Source of the DNA: a virus
IMG/VR virus record: IMGVR_UViG_3300035698_006348
Location: 22,464 to 86,463 of that record
Strand: one strand, 5' to 3'
Length of the DNA stretch: 64,000 bases
Shown: positions 15,654-23,553 of the stretch, in pieces
Layout: the number at the start of each line of letters is the position of its first letter
Numbering within the stretch: the stretch's first letter is position 1
The notes under the pieces: model-generated
The model's database searches: none
Told to the model about the DNA's origin: nothing
Seen by the model: the letters and a program-made list of their open reading frames with translations, nothing else
Position numbers and translations under genes: made by a program

Positions 15654-16202
15654 TTACCATTCTTTTATCATTGTTTGTATATAAACATACATATCTTCAA
15701 CAATATGTTCTTTAGAGATAGTACCATTATTATTGATAAGTCCATGTGGTCTATACTTATCTAGGCTAGTTTCAGAATCTGTTAGCCCTAGAGGGGAATC
15801 TAAAAGTGTATCAGAATATGGACGATTAATTATAAAGGTTATTGGAACACCAACATGTGCTTCAGTTACAAAATCAACCTCATTTGGATATCGCCAATCA
15901 TCAATAATAATAAAATCAAAATCTTTCCCACAACTAAATAAAGTATTGAGTGATTTCTTTATCCAAACATCTTTATCATACTCCCTAAATACCTTTCCAC
16001 AGTCTATTAGTAGTTTCCGTCCTCTTTCATCCTTTTCCCCATCCCAACCAAGAAATGAGCAAATTCTTTTTAAACTAGACGCTACTGGTAAAACTACAGA
16101 CTTGTATTTAGTATTCAATACATCATTTAACTCATCTGCTATTGTACTTTTACCAGCCCCTGCTTTACCTCCTATGAAGATAACATATCTATTTCCAAGC
16201 AT
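15654..16202 (-). CDS. Deoxynucleoside monophosphate kinase-like P-loop protein
   Basis: 182 residues. The N-terminus has a Walker A loop, IGGKAGAGKSTIADEL, and later IIIDDWRYPNEVDFV, a pattern matching the D-x-R-x-x-N-E block of phage dNMP kinases such as T4 gp1. These phosphorylate dNMPs for DNA synthesis. The tight AAGGAG site and position in the replication block fit this role. Exact substrate specificity is not readable. Confidence 0.8.
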   Translation of the reverse strand: MLGNRYVIFIGGKAGAGKSTIADELNDVLNTKYKSVVLPVASSLKRICSFLGWDGEKDERGRKLLIDCGKVFREYDKDVWIKKSLNTLFSCGKDFDFIIIDDWRYPNEVDFVTEAHVGVPITFIINRPYSDTLLDSPLGLTDSETSLDKYRPHGLINNNGTISKEHIVEDMYVYIQTMIKEW

Positions 16203-16203
16203 C

Positions 16204-16434
16204 TTATTCTCCTTTCCTATCCGAGTGATACTCCTCTAAAATTCCTTCTAATACCTTATGTGAGATAGCCCCATCCATTACGAGAAAATGAAGGATAAAA
16301 GCTAAGCTATCTATCCCAATAACTATAGAGTTATTTGTAGCAATAAAAAAACCTTTCCCACCAACTTGTTGTAATACAAGTGTATTTAGATGTGGAATAT
16401 TTTTTATAAGTAGTTTTGGGGCATCTTTTTCCAC
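16204..16434 (-). CDS. Hypothetical small protein
   Basis: 76 residues, starting with a GTG at 16434 that overlaps the TAG of the upstream gene (TAGTG) and is preceded by a strong AAGGAGG. Central hydrophobic stretch (IGIDSLAFILHFLVM) could be a buried helix. No family recognised. Co-translated with the neighbour. Confidence 0.6.
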   Translation of the reverse strand: MEKDAPKLLIKNIPHLNTLVLQQVGGKGFFIATNNSIVIGIDSLAFILHFLVMDGAISHKVLEGILEEYHSDRKGE

Positions 16435-16688
16435 TATTCCTCCTTACTGAATAAGTCATACTCACAGTCTTTAAGCACCTGTTGGGCAGAAAAATTTACA
16501 TCAGCCACTGCTGAACCAAACTCTTTTGCAACAGACCTAAATTTACTCTCTACAGATTCCCACTCTAGTAGATTTGTAGTACGTTTCTGGGTAACCACCA
16601 TAGTAGCTACCCAGAGACCTTTTTCATTCTTGATTGTTTTTGTATCTAATATAATCTCTTTACCAATATAGTCTTCTTCTTCCGACAT
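16434..16688 (-). CDS. Hypothetical small protein
   Basis: 84 residues, acidic N-terminus (MSEEEDYIGKE), beta strands in the first half (LWVATMVVTQKRT) and a helical second half. GGAAGGA precedes the ATG. No recognised motif. It lies between the exonuclease-like gene and the kinase gene in the replication block. Confidence 0.6.
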   Translation of the reverse strand: MSEEEDYIGKEIILDTKTIKNEKGLWVATMVVTQKRTTNLLEWESVESKFRSVAKEFGSAVADVNFSAQQVLKDCEYDLFSKEE

Positions 16689-16716
16689 ATTATCCTTCCT
16701 ACAGCCTAAGCTTTTA

Positions 16717-17400
16717 TTAGATTGACTTTCTGTTCCATTTTTGGAATGGTGCTAATCTATTGTGTAATGATTCAAGAATCTCTACGTCACCCTCATTATG
16801 ATCCATTACTCGCTGTAAAGCGGCATTGTCACCATACTTAGCATCTCTCCAATCACTCCAATCAATCTCTGTTTTACCATCAATACCTAAGAATTTTGTA
16901 GCAGTTCTCAGTGTACTATTATGAAGCTGTAGTTTATTTCTAACTGTGTAATACAAATCCCAATGATATACTTCTCCAAAGCTAGGAAAATCTAAGTTAT
17001 GATATAAAGCTCTAGAACGAACAAATGGAATATCAAAGCGTGTACCATAATATGTAACAATAATAGAGTAATCCCGCATAGCTTCAACAAGGTGCTGAGT
17101 AACAGTCTTATCATAATTCTTTGTTACAATATCTTTTTTGGTGATTCTGTCTGCGATAATTTCGCCTTCTTTTGTTTTAATACACCAAGTAAGAATAACA
17201 CCAAAATCTGCTTTAAGATTGTCAACCTCAATATCTAAGTACCCTACTTTTAGTCCAGGTTCTTTATACCACGGTAGAGCTCTATCTGCTGGTTTTCGAC
17301 CATCTACTACCTTTCCCTGAGCAAAACAAGCAGGATGCTCTTCAAAACGATGTCTATGTGTACATTTTATAATATCTCTAATACCCTTTTTAAAATTCAT
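16717..17400 (-). CDS. DnaQ-like 3'-5' exonuclease (RNase H fold, YprB-like)
   Basis: 227 residues. Exonuclease motifs: VGYLDIEVDNL at about 53-63 (ExoI DxE), IVTYYGTRFDIPFV at about 113-126 (ExoII, NxxxFD-like), and DHNEGDVEILESLH near 202-215 (ExoIII, HNxxD). This layout is typical of YprB-like and phage exonucleases that trim 3' ends. The N-terminal 45 residues contain His and Cys but no clear zinc site. Likely role in DNA recombination or degradation next to the Cas4-like nuclease. It overlaps the upstream regulator-like gene. Confidence 0.82.
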   Translation of the reverse strand: MNFKKGIRDIIKCTHRHRFEEHPACFAQGKVVDGRKPADRALPWYKEPGLKVGYLDIEVDNLKADFGVILTWCIKTKEGEIIADRITKKDIVTKNYDKTVTQHLVEAMRDYSIIVTYYGTRFDIPFVRSRALYHNLDFPSFGEVYHWDLYYTVRNKLQLHNSTLRTATKFLGIDGKTEIDWSDWRDAKYGDNAALQRVMDHNEGDVEILESLHNRLAPFQKWNRKSI

Positions 17401-17827
17401 CTGTTCTCCATAAAAGTTCCCTAGTTCTTCCTATTTGTTCACCAGTCAGGTTATGCTTCTCTATCATATATTCCAAATACCCTTCATTAGTGAAAACATC
17501 CCCAAGACTAAACCCTATCCTTCCGCACATAATAGAAAACACTTTCATAATTGTTATTGTGGTTAGTTTAACTTTTTTTGCTATATCTGATAGCACCATT
17601 CCATCCATAACAAACTCTAAAATCTGTGTCTCTAATTCAGAAAACTGTTTATTATCTTCTAGTCTTGTAATAGCTTTTTCAAGTGATAAAATATTATAGT
17701 AATCATCAGACATATCATGTCGTAAATCTCCATAACTTTCACCAAAAAGCATATTCTGATTTGCTGTTGGAACAGATTTTATAGCTATAAAATTCTTTAG
17801 CAACTGTTCAACATACCAACTACCCAT
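17390..17827 (-). CDS. Helix-turn-helix protein, sigma region 4-like
   Basis: 145 residues, started at ATG 17827 because of AAAGGAG just upstream; the longer open frame is a shadow of the neighbour. Near residues 75-110 is LETQILEFVMDGMVLSD followed by IAKKVKLTTITIMKVF, which looks like the helix-turn-helix of sigma-70 region 4 or LuxR-type proteins. No other domain is recognised. It could be a phage sigma-like factor or activator for middle or late genes. This is inference from one motif. Confidence 0.55.
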   Translation of the reverse strand: MGSWYVEQLLKNFIAIKSVPTANQNMLFGESYGDLRHDMSDDYYNILSLEKAITRLEDNKQFSELETQILEFVMDGMVLSDIAKKVKLTTITIMKVFSIMCGRIGFSLGDVFTNEGYLEYMIEKHNLTGEQIGRTRELLWRTDEF

Positions 17828-18509
17828 TATTAAACTCCTTTTGACATACTCCTCTGTAACTACAATTCTTGCATACAAAGTTTCCGTAATTATACATTCC
17901 AATAGCAGGGTATACTTCATTCTTTATACCACTTACAACATAAGGAAACACATAGTTACTAAAATAATTAATCTTACTTTTATTTATTGTAAACTTGTAC
18001 GACTTTGGTTTCGTGAGTAGTGCATATATAATTTCTTTTGGCTCCTTTCTATATAATTTTACATAGGCTATATAATATAACATAAACTGAATATCATTGT
18101 CAAGATTATAAGGCTGTGAAGAAGAAGTTTTCCAATCAATCAGTAATCCTGATGTGGTTATTCTATCTATTTTGCCAACTATATCTACACCCTGAAAATC
18201 AAGTTTAAAATATTTTTCTACTTCATCATCCTCCGATAATAGACTAGAAAATTCTTCATAGAAATTATATACACAAGCCTCTATCTTATTTTTTGCACTC
18301 TGTGAAATAATATTATACTTAGTGTATAATCTTTCTAAATTAGCAAGAGCTTTTGGTAAATTCCTCCAATCTTTTTCAATAGAGTCATGTACAGCACTTC
18401 CAACAGCCATTGCACTAGTCTGTACAGATAACTCTGGGTAGGTACGCCTATAAAAAGCACGTTTTGGACATGTTAGATAATCCTTTATCATTGATTGGCT
18501 TATTCTCAT
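17820..18509 (-). CDS. Cas4/RecB-like PD-(D/E)XK nuclease with Fe-S cysteines
   Basis: 229 residues. N-terminal ISQSMIKDYLTCPKRAFYRR (first Cys), GSAVHDSIE, a core GKIDRITTSGLLIDWKTSS (Asp and the D-x-K catalytic pair), and C-terminal FVCKNCSYRGVC, giving four Cys for a 4Fe-4S cluster as in Cas4 and AddB-type nucleases. No CRISPR array or cas1/cas2 is present, so this is the stand-alone phage form that processes DNA ends during replication or recombination. It sits beside a resolvase and a DnaQ-like exonuclease. Confidence 0.87.
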   Translation of the reverse strand: MRISQSMIKDYLTCPKRAFYRRTYPELSVQTSAMAVGSAVHDSIEKDWRNLPKALANLERLYTKYNIISQSAKNKIEACVYNFYEEFSSLLSEDDEVEKYFKLDFQGVDIVGKIDRITTSGLLIDWKTSSSQPYNLDNDIQFMLYYIAYVKLYRKEPKEIIYALLTKPKSYKFTINKSKINYFSNYVFPYVVSGIKNEVYPAIGMYNYGNFVCKNCSYRGVCQKEFNNG

Positions 18510-18512
18510 TAG

Positions 18513-18872
18513 TTACCAAGCACCCTTCCGCTGGTTTGCATTCTGAGTACGCCAAACATCTATAATAGATTTATACATATTTAGAATATTTTGCTTCTGT
18601 TCTAAAAGTACAGAGAGAGCAACTAATTTCTTGCGTGGTTCTACAAGCTCATTGTTAATACCTAACTGTTTTATTGTATTTGTTAGGTACGTTATAGAAG
18701 GCCGTTTACCATCAATAAAGAAGTCTTTGTTTAGGTAGGCTTCCTTCATTACCTTAGCCTCTGTATTTTTTATATCCAAAGACAGTAATGAAGTCTCTAT
18801 ACTAATTGCCCCTATCTCAGTAATCAACTTCTCCATATCATCAAAATCTGGAGCTTCTAAAAGTTTACTCAT
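18513..18872 (-). CDS. Hypothetical helical protein
   Basis: 119 residues, started at ATG 18872, which overlaps the upstream stop by 8 bp; a longer form from 18902 is possible as neither start has a clear ribosome binding site. All-helical, with a charged middle (KNTEAKVMKEAYL) and a basic C-terminus. No family recognised; its position among recombination genes suggests an accessory role. Confidence 0.58.
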   Translation of the reverse strand: MSKLLEAPDFDDMEKLITEIGAISIETSLLSLDIKNTEAKVMKEAYLNKDFFIDGKRPSITYLTNTIKQLGINNELVEPRKKLVALSVLLEQKQNILNMYKSIIDVWRTQNANQRKGAW

Positions 18873-19248
18873 AAAATTTATCAACCTTTCGTTCAATCTC
18901 ATAGAAAGTCATACAGTACTCAAACATTCTCTCTAAATACTGTATAGAATAATATGGACTCAACAATAAACATTCCTTTATAAAATATTCTACTTCAAAC
19001 GTTTTAGTAAATATAGAGTAAAAAGATAAATCAGCATCTCCTTTCGGTAAGGAAGACAAGGCACCAAAGACATTTTCCAATGTTGCATTAATCGCTGAGA
19101 TATCATCATTATAAATATAAGTTATTGTCTCTGGACTTAGCCCACAAACAAATAAACGTAAAATCTCCAATGAAGCAATATACTCTAAAATCTCTGGGTT
19201 TATTGTCGTATGTTCCTTAATATAAGTTATAAATTTTTTCCAATTCAT
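18865..19248 (-). CDS. Hypothetical helical protein
   Basis: 127 residues, starting in a TAATG overlap with the resolvase gene. Almost entirely helical, rich in Leu, Ile, Phe and Tyr, without any clear membrane segment. No recognised domain. Translationally coupled to its neighbours on both sides. Confidence 0.6.
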   Translation of the reverse strand: MNWKKFITYIKEHTTINPEILEYIASLEILRLFVCGLSPETITYIYNDDISAINATLENVFGALSSLPKGDADLSFYSIFTKTFEVEYFIKECLLLSPYYSIQYLERMFEYCMTFYEIERKVDKFYE

Positions 19249-19691
19249 TAGCTTTCGGCTATTTTATCATACATGGAATCTAACTCATCTCGTAGTTTAG
19301 TTGTATTATTCACAAGCCATATAAAATCTTCAATAGCTAGAACAACGAATTCTTGAACACCATCTGCTTTACGTGCTCCAGAAAACTTACCAACTAAAAA
19401 ACCGAGCCCCCATACACTTTTAGCTTCCATAATTATTTTATTTAGCCACTCCCGTTTAAAAGTTAATTGACTAGCACCACCATACCCAACTTTACACTCT
19501 ATTTTCATCTCTCTTGGAATTGATGGCACACTACCTTTTACATCTCCCATTAGGGCTGGCTCATCCAAAACTGTTCCTAATGCCCCAGACCCTGCTACAC
19601 GTTTAAATTTACCGTCAATAATTTCTTCATTAAATTTATCTGCAATATCCCGTTCAAACTTACTTCCTTTAACTTTCGATTTACTGACCAT
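19248..19691 (-). CDS. Holliday-junction-resolvase-like nuclease (PD-(D/E)XK)
   Basis: 147 residues. N-terminal KVKGSKFERDIADKFNEE (Glu in the first helix), FKRVAGSGALG, then LMGDVKGSVP (Asp) and REMKIECKVGYG (E-x-K). This arrangement matches the phage/archaeal Hjc-like resolvase family. It would cut four-way junctions or branched DNA before packaging. The start overlaps the stop of the DnaB gene (TAATG). Confidence 0.75.
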   Translation of the reverse strand: MVSKSKVKGSKFERDIADKFNEEIIDGKFKRVAGSGALGTVLDEPALMGDVKGSVPSIPREMKIECKVGYGGASQLTFKREWLNKIIMEAKSVWGLGFLVGKFSGARKADGVQEFVVLAIEDFIWLVNNTTKLRDELDSMYDKIAES

Positions 19692-20983
19692 TACTTATGC
19701 TTATCTCCAAAAACTCTACAGATGTCTGCCATAAATTTAAGTTCTACAGTACCAGTTGGACCAGAGCGATTCTTTAAAATTATTGTTTCCATTATGCCCT
19801 TATCCTTTGTATTAGCATCATATAACTCATCTCTATATATTCCAATAACAATATCGGCATCCTCTTCAATATTACCTGATTGACGTAAATCGTGTAAGAC
19901 TGGCCGTTTATTATCTCTCATCTCAACACCACGATTAAGCTGTGATCCAAGAACAATTGTAATATCTAATTCTCTTGCCAATAATTTTAAATCTCTACAG
20001 ATTTGCCCAATCTCTTGTGTAGCATTTGAATCCCTTCTTGCCAATAATTGTAAGTAGTCAATGTAAACTGTTTTTAGACCCCGTGTTTTAGCAAATCTAC
20101 GTATACTACTGATAATCGCAGTCATGGATGGATCGTACTTAGCATCAATAAAGAATGGATATTCTTTTATAGTTTTTATAGCATCAGAAATCTTATTCAT
20201 TTCAATTTGAGAAAGTGTCCCTAACTTCATACTTGTTAATGAAATCCCAGTTACTGACGCTAAAACTCGTTCTATAATACTAGTCTCACTCATCTCTAAT
20301 GAGAATAATATAGATGGTACACCTAACTTAGCTTGATTATAAGCTAAAGAAGCCATGACTGAACTTTTTCCCATGCCAGGTCTTCCTGAGACTATCCATA
20401 ATTGATTTCCTGCCATACCATTTGTAGCTATATCTAATCCAGCTAGTCCAGTTGAAATACCCTGAACACCTGGATTCTCTACTCTATCACATAATTCATC
20501 CCATGATTGTTTAAGAATACTTGTTAAATCTCTCGCTCCATGAATTGAGTCTGCCTCTAAAGAATCTAATTCTCTCTTATACTTATAAATAACAGAATCA
20601 ACATCCTCTGTTATTCTTATTTCTTCGTTGACACCTGATGAAAGCGAAATAATTTTTCTTGCTTTATACGAGCTAACAACTACTCTCTCATATTCCATTA
20701 GGTTATTTTCATTATATTCTAATGAATAAATATGTTGTATATAACCATTTCCACCTACAGAAGCTAAAAGATTCTTAGATTCTAAATGAACAGAAACAAG
20801 CTCTGTATCAGGTACAAGACCATCTAAAATAAGGTCTGCTAACGTACTAAATAATAATTGATTTGGTGAAGAAGAAAACATATACGACTTTACTGCACTA
20901 AGTGTAAAAAACATATCTTTATTTCTAAACACCAAATTTATAAGAGCCAATTCAGCATCAGAAGAAAATAGGTTATTACTCAT
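19691..20983 (-). CDS. dnaB: Replicative DNA helicase, DnaB family
   Basis: 430 residues. Hexameric 5'-3' helicase unwinding the replication fork. Visible: GISTGLAGLD, Walker A SGRPGMGKSSVMAS, VYIDYLQLL (Walker B), GSQLNRGVE and DLRQSGNIEEDADIV with the arginine finger area. The N-terminal domain is present (SDAELALINLVF). The ATG at 20983 is chosen over the TTG one codon earlier; TAGGAG lies upstream. The upstream gene overlaps by 8 bp and may encode its loader. Works with the TOPRIM primase. Confidence 0.95.
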   Translation of the reverse strand: MSNNLFSSDAELALINLVFRNKDMFFTLSAVKSYMFSSSPNQLLFSTLADLILDGLVPDTELVSVHLESKNLLASVGGNGYIQHIYSLEYNENNLMEYERVVVSSYKARKIISLSSGVNEEIRITEDVDSVIYKYKRELDSLEADSIHGARDLTSILKQSWDELCDRVENPGVQGISTGLAGLDIATNGMAGNQLWIVSGRPGMGKSSVMASLAYNQAKLGVPSILFSLEMSETSIIERVLASVTGISLTSMKLGTLSQIEMNKISDAIKTIKEYPFFIDAKYDPSMTAIISSIRRFAKTRGLKTVYIDYLQLLARRDSNATQEIGQICRDLKLLARELDITIVLGSQLNRGVEMRDNKRPVLHDLRQSGNIEEDADIVIGIYRDELYDANTKDKGIMETIILKNRSGPTGTVELKFMADICRVFGDKHK

Positions 20984-21356
20984 CAAATGGACTCCTAAAT
21001 CTTAATTTACGGCGTAACTGTTTATCAATTTTTTCAAACACTTTATCAACATCTACAACTGGATTTCTATCATTGTATGCATCATCTACATATTCTGATA
21101 ATCGTCTTTTGCATATATATGATAGTAATGGGTAACAATTCTCTTTTGGATTAAACTGCTTAACAAAAGCTAAATCAACTATAGATAAAAAAACATTTTT
21201 TCTTCCAAAAAGTTTAACCAACTTAGCAACTTGTGGAATCAACTTAGCATCGAATGGCAAAGAGAAGATTTGAGCATATAGTCCAACTAGAAAACTAGCT
21301 GGGTTCTTAGCATCAGCTAATCTATCATAAAAAACAGTGACAATATTCTCGTCCAT
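20976..21356 (-). CDS. Hypothetical protein upstream of dnaB, possible helicase loader
   Basis: 126 residues, started at ATG 21356 (AAGGTG upstream). Helical, with a basic C-terminus (KQLRRKLRFRSPFDE). No Walker motif, so it is not a DnaC-type ATPase. Its overlap with dnaB and its position between the ssDNA-binding protein and the helicase suggest a small loader or adaptor such as T4 gp59-like helpers, but no sequence signature supports this. The gene is preceded by a 13-bp hairpin. Confidence 0.5.
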   Translation of the reverse strand: MDENIVTVFYDRLADAKNPASFLVGLYAQIFSLPFDAKLIPQVAKLVKLFGRKNVFLSIVDLAFVKQFNPKENCYPLLSYICKRRLSEYVDDAYNDRNPVVDVDKVFEKIDKQLRRKLRFRSPFDE

Positions 21357-21367
21357 ACACACCTTAC

Positions 21368-21394
21368 TGTGGAGAGAGATTATCTCTCTCCACA
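21368..21394. other. Perfect 13-bp inverted repeat in the leader of the pre-dnaB gene
   Basis: TGTGGAGAGAGAT, one T, then ATCTCTCTCCACA. In leftward RNA this forms a long stem whose base lies a few bases before the AAGGTG site of the gene at 20976-21356. No U-run follows, so it is not a typical terminator. It may set expression of dnaB-side genes relative to the abundant ssDNA-binding protein, by RNA processing or by blocking part of transcription. Confidence 0.7.
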
Positions 21395-21404
21395 AATTTA
21401 TTTA

Positions 21405-22226
21405 CTAAAGTTCTAATAGTTTATTTGCAATATCTTCTGCATCTGATTTAGAAATACTTGCCTGAATTTCAGCTTTCTTAAATTCAGCGTCTTCTTTTGG
21501 AAGAGCTGGCTCAGTGGAACGAGCGGCAAATATATCCCGTAATTGTACTCCACGTAACAAATCTTCAATCTCTGGTCGAGTCAATGAAATGGCGGCTGAA
21601 TCATGGGAGAATAGCTCAGCCACAGGCATATTTACAACTTCTCCTCTAGTACCAAGGTCTGCAACAACCATTGTATTCTTAGTTCTTCCAGCTCCAGTAA
21701 CTACGAATTTAATATCATAATTATTCAAGCCAATTTTTTCTCCATCTTCTTTACGTGTATTTTCATCAACAATAACAATCTGCTGAGTTAACGTTGGACC
21801 AACTGTAATAAGACCAATAACATTAATCGGACCAGGAGCTACACCAGCTAACATTGCATTACATGATGGGCAAGCCCCAGGAATGTTTCCATTTTCTTGT
21901 GCTTTCACAGCAGAATTACAAGATGGGCAAATTTTTCCGACTGTTCTATCTAAGCCATTAAATACAAATCTTTGTTGTCGTGGAGAGTACCCAGTGATAT
22001 CTCTAAAGTTACTTGGATTCTCAAGAATAATCCGTTTATTATTTCTACAAACTGGACAATCCTCACCAATACATTTTACTGGATATTTTCTATTTACAAA
22101 GTGCTGGAAATACTCAGTAGCATTTGGATCCAAAATCCGTATATTATGCTCTCCAGCATTCAATCTAATATAATTAGTTTTCTTAAATTCTTTACGTTCT
22201 TCTTGCTTTGTAATATTTGCAAACAT
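21405..22226 (-). CDS. Single-stranded DNA-binding protein, gp32-like with zinc ribbons
   Basis: 273 residues. The N-terminus has EFKKTNYIRLNAGEH and NIRILDP, then VKCIGEDCPVC, and later KICPSC and ACPSC, two CxxC pairs. The RLxxGEHxIRILDP plus zinc ribbon layout is that of T4 gp32-type phage ssDNA-binding proteins. The C-terminus is partly acidic. It would coat ssDNA during replication and recombination with RecA and PolA. A strong AGAGGAG site suggests high expression. Confidence 0.75.
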   Translation of the reverse strand: MFANITKQEERKEFKKTNYIRLNAGEHNIRILDPNATEYFQHFVNRKYPVKCIGEDCPVCRNNKRIILENPSNFRDITGYSPRQQRFVFNGLDRTVGKICPSCNSAVKAQENGNIPGACPSCNAMLAGVAPGPINVIGLITVGPTLTQQIVIVDENTRKEDGEKIGLNNYDIKFVVTGAGRTKNTMVVADLGTRGEVVNMPVAELFSHDSAAISLTRPEIEDLLRGVQLRDIFAARSTEPALPKEDAEFKKAEIQASISKSDAEDIANKLLEL

Positions 22227-22232
22227 AGTTGC

Positions 22233-22511
22233 TTACTCCTCTTTCTTTATAATGTTGCCTAATGTGGTCACAGCCGTTTCTTCCAAAATGGCTTTTGCCT
22301 TATCTCTGGGCATTGTCTTTGTCAGTTCTAAAATCTCATTATATTTTATAGCTCTTCCCTCCATTCGTAAAAGTAAGTGCGTTGCTAAAGCCTCAATGTA
22401 TTCATCATCAAGTACTTTATCCTCTGGAATATTTGAAATTTCATCGTACAATTCCAGGTTTTGAAAACTACCTAAACTATAAATCCTTTTTACCCTGATT
22501 GTCCGTTCCAT
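22233..22511 (-). CDS. Hypothetical small protein
   Basis: 92 residues with AGGAGG before the ATG, overlapping the end of recA by 35 bp. N-terminal basic strands (TIRVKRIYSLG), then an acidic helical portion. The name-giving neighbours are recA and the ssDNA-binding gene; a small mediator is possible but no motif supports it. Confidence 0.6.
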   Translation of the reverse strand: MERTIRVKRIYSLGSFQNLELYDEISNIPEDKVLDDEYIEALATHLLLRMEGRAIKYNEILELTKTMPRDKAKAILEETAVTTLGNIIKKEE

Positions 22512-23544
22512 CCTTACTTACCTCCTTTTCTTCCTCAATAGGCTCTTCAATTAACTTCTCTGTTATACAATAATTATAACATAATTTTGTAATATTGTCA
22601 AGATGACTTTTGTCACTATTTAAGGCTGTCACTGTTTTTGTTACACCGTGTCCTAAAACCTCACCTTCAAATGCAATATAACTACCCCTTTTATCTAAAA
22701 TTCCTTGCATAAGAGCAAACTCTACTAAGTCCATTGTATTATCAATTCCAGTCCCAAAAAACATTGGAAACTTGAAAGCTTTGAATGGAACGGAAAGTTT
22801 ATTTTTCTTTATTACAAAATTTGTATACGCCCCAATAATAATCTTATCATCTTTAGGGTCTTTTATCTTTGCACCTTGTGTCAACTGAATTACTAGTGAA
22901 TCATAATGCTTTAGAGCATTCCCACCAGTTCTAGCAAACCCACCAAAAAAGCTTCCAATATTTGCTCTAATTTGATTTACAAAAACAACCGCGGTGTTTG
23001 AAGCACGTATTCCAAATGAATTACGCCTCAAAAATTGAGTAAGCAATCTGCTAACAAGAGCAATATTTGCATCGCCTAAATCTTTTTCTTTTTCTTTCTC
23101 TGGAGCAAGTGCTCCAACAGAATCCAGTACTATTAAATCAAACTCTTTTGAAGTTATCCCATATTCACAAATCTGTAGTGCCTGTTCACCAGTCTCTGGC
23201 TGTATAAGAACAAACCTTTCAAAATCAGTTATACCAGAGATAGTTGTGATATATTTATGATCTATTGCGTTTTCTTGGTCAACATATAAAACTTTGCCAC
23301 TACAATTCTTTGCTATTGATAAGCATAAGGTTGTCTTTGCAGATGATTCTGGACCGTATATCTCAGTTATTCTACCCCGTGGAATTCCACCTATACCTGT
23401 TGATATATCTAAAGATACAGAACCTGTCTGTATAACTTCAAGTGGTCTATCATCATAAATCATTTCTTTAAGTGTTTCTTCACTGTAGGTTTTATTCAGT
23501 AGACCCATAAAACTTAGAGCTCCCTGTTTTTTAGCTTTTGCCAT
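22477..23544 (-). CDS. recA: Recombinase RecA/UvsX
   Basis: 355 residues. ATP-dependent strand exchange protein. Walker A is GPESSAKTT (about 64-72), Walker B LIVLDSVGAL near 140, then the L1/L2 area with FVNQIRANIG and GGNALKHYDS. Length and motif order match bacterial RecA more than T4 UvsX. The acidic/Lys-rich C-terminal tail is typical. Preceded by AAAGGAG. Works with the ssDNA-binding protein, Cas4-like nuclease and resolvase of the same operon. Confidence 0.95.
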   Translation of the reverse strand: MAKAKKQGALSFMGLLNKTYSEETLKEMIYDDRPLEVIQTGSVSLDISTGIGGIPRGRITEIYGPESSAKTTLCLSIAKNCSGKVLYVDQENAIDHKYITTISGITDFERFVLIQPETGEQALQICEYGITSKEFDLIVLDSVGALAPEKEKEKDLGDANIALVSRLLTQFLRRNSFGIRASNTAVVFVNQIRANIGSFFGGFARTGGNALKHYDSLVIQLTQGAKIKDPKDDKIIIGAYTNFVIKKNKLSVPFKAFKFPMFFGTGIDNTMDLVEFALMQGILDKRGSYIAFEGEVLGHGVTKTVTALNSDKSHLDNITKLCYNYCITEKLIEEPIEEEKEVSKDGTDNQGKKDL

Positions 23545-23553
23545 TAGACTCCT

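Noticed and set aside
17820-18509. Part of a CRISPR-Cas system (Cas4)
   Set aside because: No array of repeats and no cas1, cas2 or effector gene in the window; stand-alone Cas4-like nucleases are common in phages.
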